Part shown: in pieces, positions 62,324 through 64,000 of the stretch
Numbering within the stretch: the stretch's first letter is position 1
How the letters are laid out: each line of letters starts with the position of its first letter
Source: Trueperella pyogenes
GTDB taxonomy: Bacteria; Actinomycetota; Actinomycetes; Actinomycetales; Actinomycetaceae
Direction of reading: 5' to 3'
NCBI RefSeq assembly: GCF_001070855.1
Contig: NZ_JVLH01000009.1
Coordinates: 124,001 to 188,000, forward strand
Length of the DNA: 64,000 nt
Program-made: the position numbers and the translations under genes
Notes under the pieces: model-generated
Told to the model about the DNA's origin: nothing
Databases searched by the model: none
What the model saw: only the letters and a program-made list of their open reading frames with translations

Positions 62324-62749
62324 TCACGGAGTATTGCTCCACTCATTGTGACCATCACTGAAATACTGATCTTTCCAGATCGGTACACTGGCTTTAATGT
62401 CGTCGACAATTTGACCGCACAGCGCGAAGGCTTCCTTTCGATGGGCACTATCGACGACAACAAGAAGTGCGACGTCCCCAATTTCTAGGTGTCCCACACG
62501 ATGACGGACGTAAATGCCATCTACCTCAGGATTTCCAAGTACCTCTAGTGATTTCTCAACACTTGCGCGAAGGAACTTGGCGGCCGCAGGGTGAGCGGAG
62601 TATTCCAAGTAGTGAACGCCTTCACCACCGTCATGATCGCGAACAACACCCTCAAAGACGACGCGCGCACCGGAATGAGCTGGAATAAGGGGTACTTCCC
62701 CCGAGCACATCTCCGTTGGAACAGAGACAATATCGGTATCAATAATCAC
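62324..62749 (-). CDS. moaE: Molybdopterin synthase catalytic subunit MoaE
   Basis: A 141-residue protein with the MoaE core: GARVVFEGVVRDHDGGEGVHYLEY, RHRVGHLEIGDVALLVVVDSAHRKEAF and PIWKDQY, whose lysines bind the precursor. With MoaD it converts cPMP to molybdopterin. GTG 62749 was chosen because GGGGAG lies four bases upstream; an upstream ATG at 62791 would overlap the moeB start codon. It is the only minus-strand gene within the plus-strand cofactor cluster. Confidence 0.93.
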   Translation of the reverse strand: MIIDTDIVSVPTEMCSGEVPLIPAHSGARVVFEGVVRDHDGGEGVHYLEYSAHPAAAKFLRASVEKSLEVLGNPEVDGIYVRHRVGHLEIGDVALLVVVDSAHRKEAFALCGQIVDDIKASVPIWKDQYFSDGHNEWSNTP

Positions 62750-62789
62750 GGGACTCCCCTTATTTAAATGGTCGTGGAGGGACACAGAC

Positions 62790-63548
62790 ATGGTAGCGCA
62801 GCGAGACATTATGACCGCTCGTATCCCCGGAATCGGTGAGAGCGGCATCGAAAAGATCCGCGCTGCTAAGGTCCTTGTTGTCGGCGCCGGCGGCCTGGGA
62901 TCACCCGTCTTGGCCTATCTGGCGGCAGCGGGGATTGGGACAATCGGTATCTCTGACCCAGACAATCTGGAGGAGTCTAACCTCCAGCGACAAGTCATTC
63001 ACGGCGTCGCACGCTTGGGCATGAATAAGGCCGAATCTGCCAAGATGACCGTCCTTGCTCTCAACCCCGATATCCAGGTCAACATCGAACCAAAGATTAT
63101 TGATAGTCAGAGCGATGAGACCGTTGCGGCCTACGACTTCATTGTCGACGCAACAGACAATTTCACCGCAAAATACGCGATTTCAGATACGTGCGCACGC
63201 GTTGGGCGCCCGCACATGTGGGGCACTTTGGTATCAATGTCCTTCCAGGCCTCGCTTTTCACCGATGGCCTGACTCTTCGCGATATCTATCCTGAACCCC
63301 CCACCGTCGAAACAATGAGTTCAAAAACCGTCGGCGTTCTGGGAGCCGTCTGCGGGCAGGGGGGATCGGTCCTCGCCACAGAATGTCTGAAGTGGGTCAC
63401 CGGAGTTGGTGAGCCCTTAATCGGGCGCCTGCTCATTGTTGACACCGCCGCAGGTCGCTGGAACGTCGTCCCGTTCCGGCCTCGAACCACCCCCGCAAAA
63501 GTTCCCTCAGTGACTCCCGCCGAAGCCACCCCCGAACCGATCGAATAA
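62790..63548 (+). CDS. moeB: MoeB/ThiF-type adenylyltransferase
   Basis: A 252-residue E1-like enzyme with the ATP loop VVGAGGLGSPVLAYLAAAG, SNLQRQVIHG and DATDNFTAKY. It adenylates the C-terminal Gly of MoaD for sulphur transfer. It is shorter than actinobacterial MoeZ and lacks the rhodanese domain, and no clear pair of zinc CxxC motifs is visible, so it could also serve another ubiquitin-like protein such as ThiS. GGAGGG lies eight bases before ATG 62790. moeA follows closely. Confidence 0.9.
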   Translation: MVAQRDIMTARIPGIGESGIEKIRAAKVLVVGAGGLGSPVLAYLAAAGIGTIGISDPDNLEESNLQRQVIHGVARLGMNKAESAKMTVLALNPDIQVNIEPKIIDSQSDETVAAYDFIVDATDNFTAKYAISDTCARVGRPHMWGTLVSMSFQASLFTDGLTLRDIYPEPPTVETMSSKTVGVLGAVCGQGGSVLATECLKWVTGVGEPLIGRLLIVDTAAGRWNVVPFRPRTTPAKVPSVTPAEATPEPIE

Positions 63549-63597
63549 GCCATAAACTGAGCCATGGCCCCATGTGGACCGCGCGAAGGAGACTACG

Positions 63598-64000
63598 ATG
63601 CAACTTCTTGAAGACTATTTGAACTCCATCTTGGGACGCGTTCACCCCCTCTCCCCCGTTGAGCTTCCCATTGATCAGGCACTTGATCACGTCCTGGTCG
63701 ATGATCTTGTCGCGCGCTTTGCAGTCCCACCTTTCTCAAATTCGGGAATGGATGGCTACGCACTTCACCTCGATCACGATCTCGAGGCCTCCCCTGAGAA
63801 CCCCGTCACCATCGCGGTCGCTGGCGACATCGCGGCAGGAGATAACGAGTCCCACGTTCTTGAACCCGGAACCTCATGGCGAATCATGACGGGCGCTCGA
63901 ATTCCCGAGGGCGCAAACACCATCGTTCCCGTGGAGCATACCTCCGAAGAACCCGGTCCCCATCCCCTCCCCGAAAGCATCAGCATCTACGCCCCTGCAA
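63598..64000 (+). CDS. moeA: Molybdopterin molybdenumtransferase MoeA (5' part only)
   Basis: The frame runs off the window; 134 residues are visible. They match the start of MoeA: VARFAVPPFSNSGMDGYA near residue 42, VAGDIAAGD, and RIMTGARIPEGANTIVPVE. The enzyme inserts molybdate into adenylated molybdopterin made by Mog. GAAGGA lies eight bases before ATG 63598, 49 bases after moeB, so the two are probably cotranscribed. Confidence 0.96.
   Translation, partial: MQLLEDYLNSILGRVHPLSPVELPIDQALDHVLVDDLVARFAVPPFSNSGMDGYALHLDHDLEASPENPVTIAVAGDIAAGDNESHVLEPGTSWRIMTGARIPEGANTIVPVEHTSEEPGPHPLPESISIYAPA

Noticed and set aside
62750-62848. Longer moaE start at 62791 or further upstream
   Set aside because: It would overlap the moeB start codon and lacks a ribosome binding site; GTG 62749 has GGGGAG at good distance.

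Overview
The window is a continuous piece of an actinobacterial chromosome, most likely from the Actinomycetaceae (Actinomyces/Schaalia-like). This rests on gene content: a class Ib ribonucleotide reductase, the actinobacterial cell-wall/division operon fhaA-fhaB-pstP-rodA-pbpA-pknA-pknB with crgA, a DUF881 protein and a class E sortase, many leaderless starts, and moderately GC-rich sequence. Genus and species cannot be fixed from the sequence alone. No tRNA, rRNA, insertion sequence, prophage or CRISPR array was seen.

Layout. 1-15.5 kb: the 3' end of nrdE, then about 13.5 kb of unrelated genes (small membrane protein, ABC-class ATPase, MacB/FtsX-type transporter, patatin, GtrA, S9 peptidase, RNase HI with an extra C-terminal domain, AzlCD, S33-type peptidase) before its partner nrdF. 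Two matched copies of a 58-bp inverted-repeat element lie near the two ends of that stretch. 15.5-18.1 kb: a large LPxTG-type surface protein. 18.3-27.3 kb: the Ser/Thr signalling and cell-elongation operon. 27.4-29.6 kb: a 50-residue membrane protein, sortase and DUF881 genes facing pknB, then crgA. 29.8-30.1 kb: an AT-rich intergenic region with seven DnaA-box-like sites, resembling a replication origin but without dnaA nearby. 30.2-34.7 kb: DUF364, rhomboid protease, cyclophilin, small unknown proteins and a HAD phosphatase. 34.8-38.5 kb: a divergent S-adenosylhomocysteine-hydrolase-like protein, an amidohydrolase/deaminase, a cupin-like protein and a repetitive helical protein. 38.7-41.4 kb: an amino-acid ABC importer. 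42.5-46.3 kb: a heterodimeric ABC exporter.

47.3-64 kb is a molybdenum/nitrate respiration super-locus: a fused ModB-ModC, ModA, a HTH-TOBE regulator, a cysteine-containing HTH regulator, narIJHG, narK, and molybdenum cofactor genes mog, moaA, moaD, moaE, moeB and a partial moeA. Together they cover molybdate uptake, cofactor assembly, the respiratory nitrate reductase, its chaperone, and nitrate/nitrite transport. A strikingly AT-rich stretch of about 0.7 kb carrying a SemiSWEET sugar transporter, with Firmicutes-like base composition and ribosome binding site, sits inside this locus and looks recently acquired.

All assignments come from reading motifs by eye; no database search was run. 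Start codons were chosen from Shine-Dalgarno sites, overlaps with neighbours, or a TANNNT box placed 6-7 bases before the start (leaderless genes).
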